The notes beneath the pieces are model-generated. The model saw nothing but the letters and a program-made list of their open reading frames with translations. It was not told the DNA's origin and did no database searches. 64,000 bases of DNA from assembly GCA_023525715.1 (NCBI GenBank), contig CM042011.1:60275354-60339353 (forward strand). The letters run 5' to 3'. The DNA comes from Cichorium intybus (taxonomy: Eukaryota; Streptophyta; Magnoliopsida; Asterales; Asteraceae). Shown one piece after another: positions 62,776-64,000 of this stretch. Both the position numbers and the translations under genes were made by a program. The number at the start of each line of letters is the position of its first letter. Position 1 is the first letter of the stretch.

Positions 62776-64000
62776 CTAAACTGAAGAATCAGAAGGAAGC
62801 GAAAAAAGATCTTCTACACTCCACTCTTTGTCATCATTAGGTTGACTTGTACCTTCTTGAGGATTTGGAAGGGGTATGTTTTCAGTTATTGGAGGAGGAG
62901 CTCCAAGGTGTGGGGTCTCGATAGGGTTAGAACCCGTAACCCCATGATTATGCGCTAAATATTGACCCATTTGGGGTGTGTGTAAGTAGGGAAGTGAAGA
63001 GGAAGGGTTCCAATTTGGAACCAGTTGGGGGTAGCTATAAGAAGGAGGAAACCAGGCTAGGTTACCTACAGAGCCTCCAAAATTCCCCTCACTCACAGGC
63101 TCGAGTAAACCAGGATTAATACTACTCATACCAGAATTAGATGGCAGAGATTGCTGCTGCTGTGTATGAGTTCTTGATGAAGTTTCCCCCTTTTCCAGAA
63201 ATTTTCTTTTCTTATATTCAACCTTATGAGCAGCATGTATCAGTTTCTTTGTGCCGTCTGTTAGACCCGATTGTGATCCTTCAATTATTGCTTCTTTCTC
63301 CCTTTTTAGGTTGGGTAATAAATCTTTCGATAATCCTGCTGCTCCACTAAACTCGTTGCCAAATTCCTGTGACACAAATAAATTTAGTAATTACAATTTT
63401 ATGATATAAAGGAATTAAAAACAAAAATGTAATTCTTTACCTCAATACGATCAATAAGAGTTTGCAGACTCTTAAGTTGTCGTTGGGGCCAATGTTCGAT
63501 ACCTAAATCTCTACAGCGTTTTTTTAACTGTGTCGATCCAATGTTGAGTTCCTTCGCAGCTTTCTCAATTGGTTCATTAAAGTGTTCAGCTATTATTTCT
63601 CTACTTAATGAGTGTCTGAAACCTCTTCTACTGCCAGCTACTGTGGTTGTCGGAGTTGAAGGATTGAGTTCAAATGTATTATTATTATTATTTGGGATCA
63701 TTTGAACATGATCATGATTTTCTAAACCAAAGATGGACATTGATTCATTAAAATCAGTAGCTTCTATCGGTGGTAATTGTACGTTTTCAATCATGGACTC
63801 AGGATTTTGAAATCCTTCTAAGTTCCTCTGAATCACCTGAAGGTGATTTTGATATTGAAAACCAACCCCAAGTTCGGGATTCATTTCAATATTGATGTTA
63901 TGAGTTGTTTGTAATTGACTTTCATTCTGAATGTTAGTCATGAATTCTTGATTCGTGGGGATGATCTCACTCGTTGAGGGTACGACGTTGAATGAATTGT
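62776..64000 (-). CDS. RWP-RK (RKD-like) gene, unit 4, 5' part outside the window
   Basis: Exon 3 (63366-62776) and most of exon 2 (64000-63441) are visible. The full exon 2 would start about 27 bases beyond the window. Codon 152 is GAA and the frame is open. The visible protein is the same as unit 3, including LPPIEA, FGLENH and HWPQRQ. Exon 1, the promoter and the right end of the array are not in this window. Confidence 0.78.

Larger units (their letters stand above)
39858..64000 (+). mobile_element. Tandem array of a gypsy-like LTR retrotransposon carrying an antisense RWP-RK gene
   Basis: Four head-to-tail units start at 39858, 46164, 52474 and 58780 (periods 6306, 6310, 6306; the last is cut by the window end). 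Each is LTR (about 3083 bp), primer-binding site TGGTATCAGAGC three bases after the LTR, about 3224 bp internal DNA, and a polypurine tract AAGTGGGGGAGA. Ends are TGTAACACCC and GGGGTGTCACA. The internal end GAATTTCGGGGACGAAATTC before the polypurine tract is the look of chromovirus (Tekay/Del-like) elements. No gag, protease, reverse transcriptase or integrase sequence is recognisable, so the element is non-autonomous. Instead each unit has an RKD-like gene on the minus strand. LTR-internal-LTR-internal order is what unequal exchange between LTRs yields. The right end and target duplication lie outside the window. Confidence 0.88.

Noticed and set aside
39858..64000. Ordinary tandem gene cluster or satellite DNA
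   Set aside because: The exact LTR termini, primer-binding site and polypurine tract at each unit junction fit a retroelement array better; a plain satellite would not have these in the right order.
39858..64000. CRISPR-like or other prokaryotic array
   Set aside because: The repeat unit is 6.3 kb with plant gene structure; no short repeat-spacer pattern is present.

Overview
This is plant nuclear DNA, probably from a eudicot. It is AT-rich, has spliced genes with GT..AG introns, and carries plant-type Ty1/copia, Ty3/gypsy-like, hAT, Mutator and Helitron elements, tRNA-derived SINEs and a plant RWP-RK (RKD-type) transcription factor. An Asteraceae source is a guess from the look of the repeats, not something the sequence proves. 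Most of the window is transposable-element DNA. There is one ordinary-looking host gene at 30.0-32.1 kb. LAYOUT. 0.45-2.55 kb and 12.9-17.25 kb are two copies of the same unidentified segment. Comparing them exposes insertions: a 71-bp hAT-type MITE in copy 1, and in copy 2 a 282-bp unclassified insert, two small Helitrons in opposite orientation, a Mutator-type MITE and a SINE. Between the copies lie a Mutator-like foldback element (2.8-3.6 kb) and a complete young Ty1/copia element (4.93-12.73 kb, 782-bp LTRs, TGAAG target duplication) whose gag-pol frame has three stops. A second, older copia element on the minus strand (18.15-22.95 kb, 184-bp LTRs) has a frameshifted gag-pol. A minus-strand solo LTR of a large gypsy-like family covers 23.15-26.75 kb, followed by an internally deleted hAT transposon (27.86-29.73 kb). 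The host gene (four exons, 431 aa, one membrane anchor) follows, with a broken copy of its last exon at 35.65-36.06 kb. Diverged LTR remnants and another SINE fill 36.7-39.86 kb. MAIN FINDING. From 39,858 to the end of the window there are four head-to-tail units of about 6.31 kb (the last is cut by the window edge). Each unit is a 3.08-kb LTR (TGTAACACCC...GGGGTGTCACA), a TGGTATCAGAGC primer-binding site, about 3.2 kb of internal DNA and a polypurine tract running straight into the next LTR. The internal DNA holds no recognisable gag or pol. It carries, antisense to the element, a three-exon RWP-RK/RKD-like gene with its introns and a possible TATA box. I read this as a non-autonomous gypsy/chromovirus-type LTR retrotransposon that captured an RKD gene and was then amplified in tandem by LTR-LTR unequal exchange. 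Gene copy 1 has a nonsense codon. Copies 2 and 3 are open over about 496 codons, and copy 4 is open as far as it can be seen. All copies have an altered signature (HWPQRQ where RKD proteins usually have RWPxRK). The solo LTR at 23-27 kb belongs to the same LTR family, so the family was active locally in both orientations. All family calls are from reading the sequence; no database search was made.
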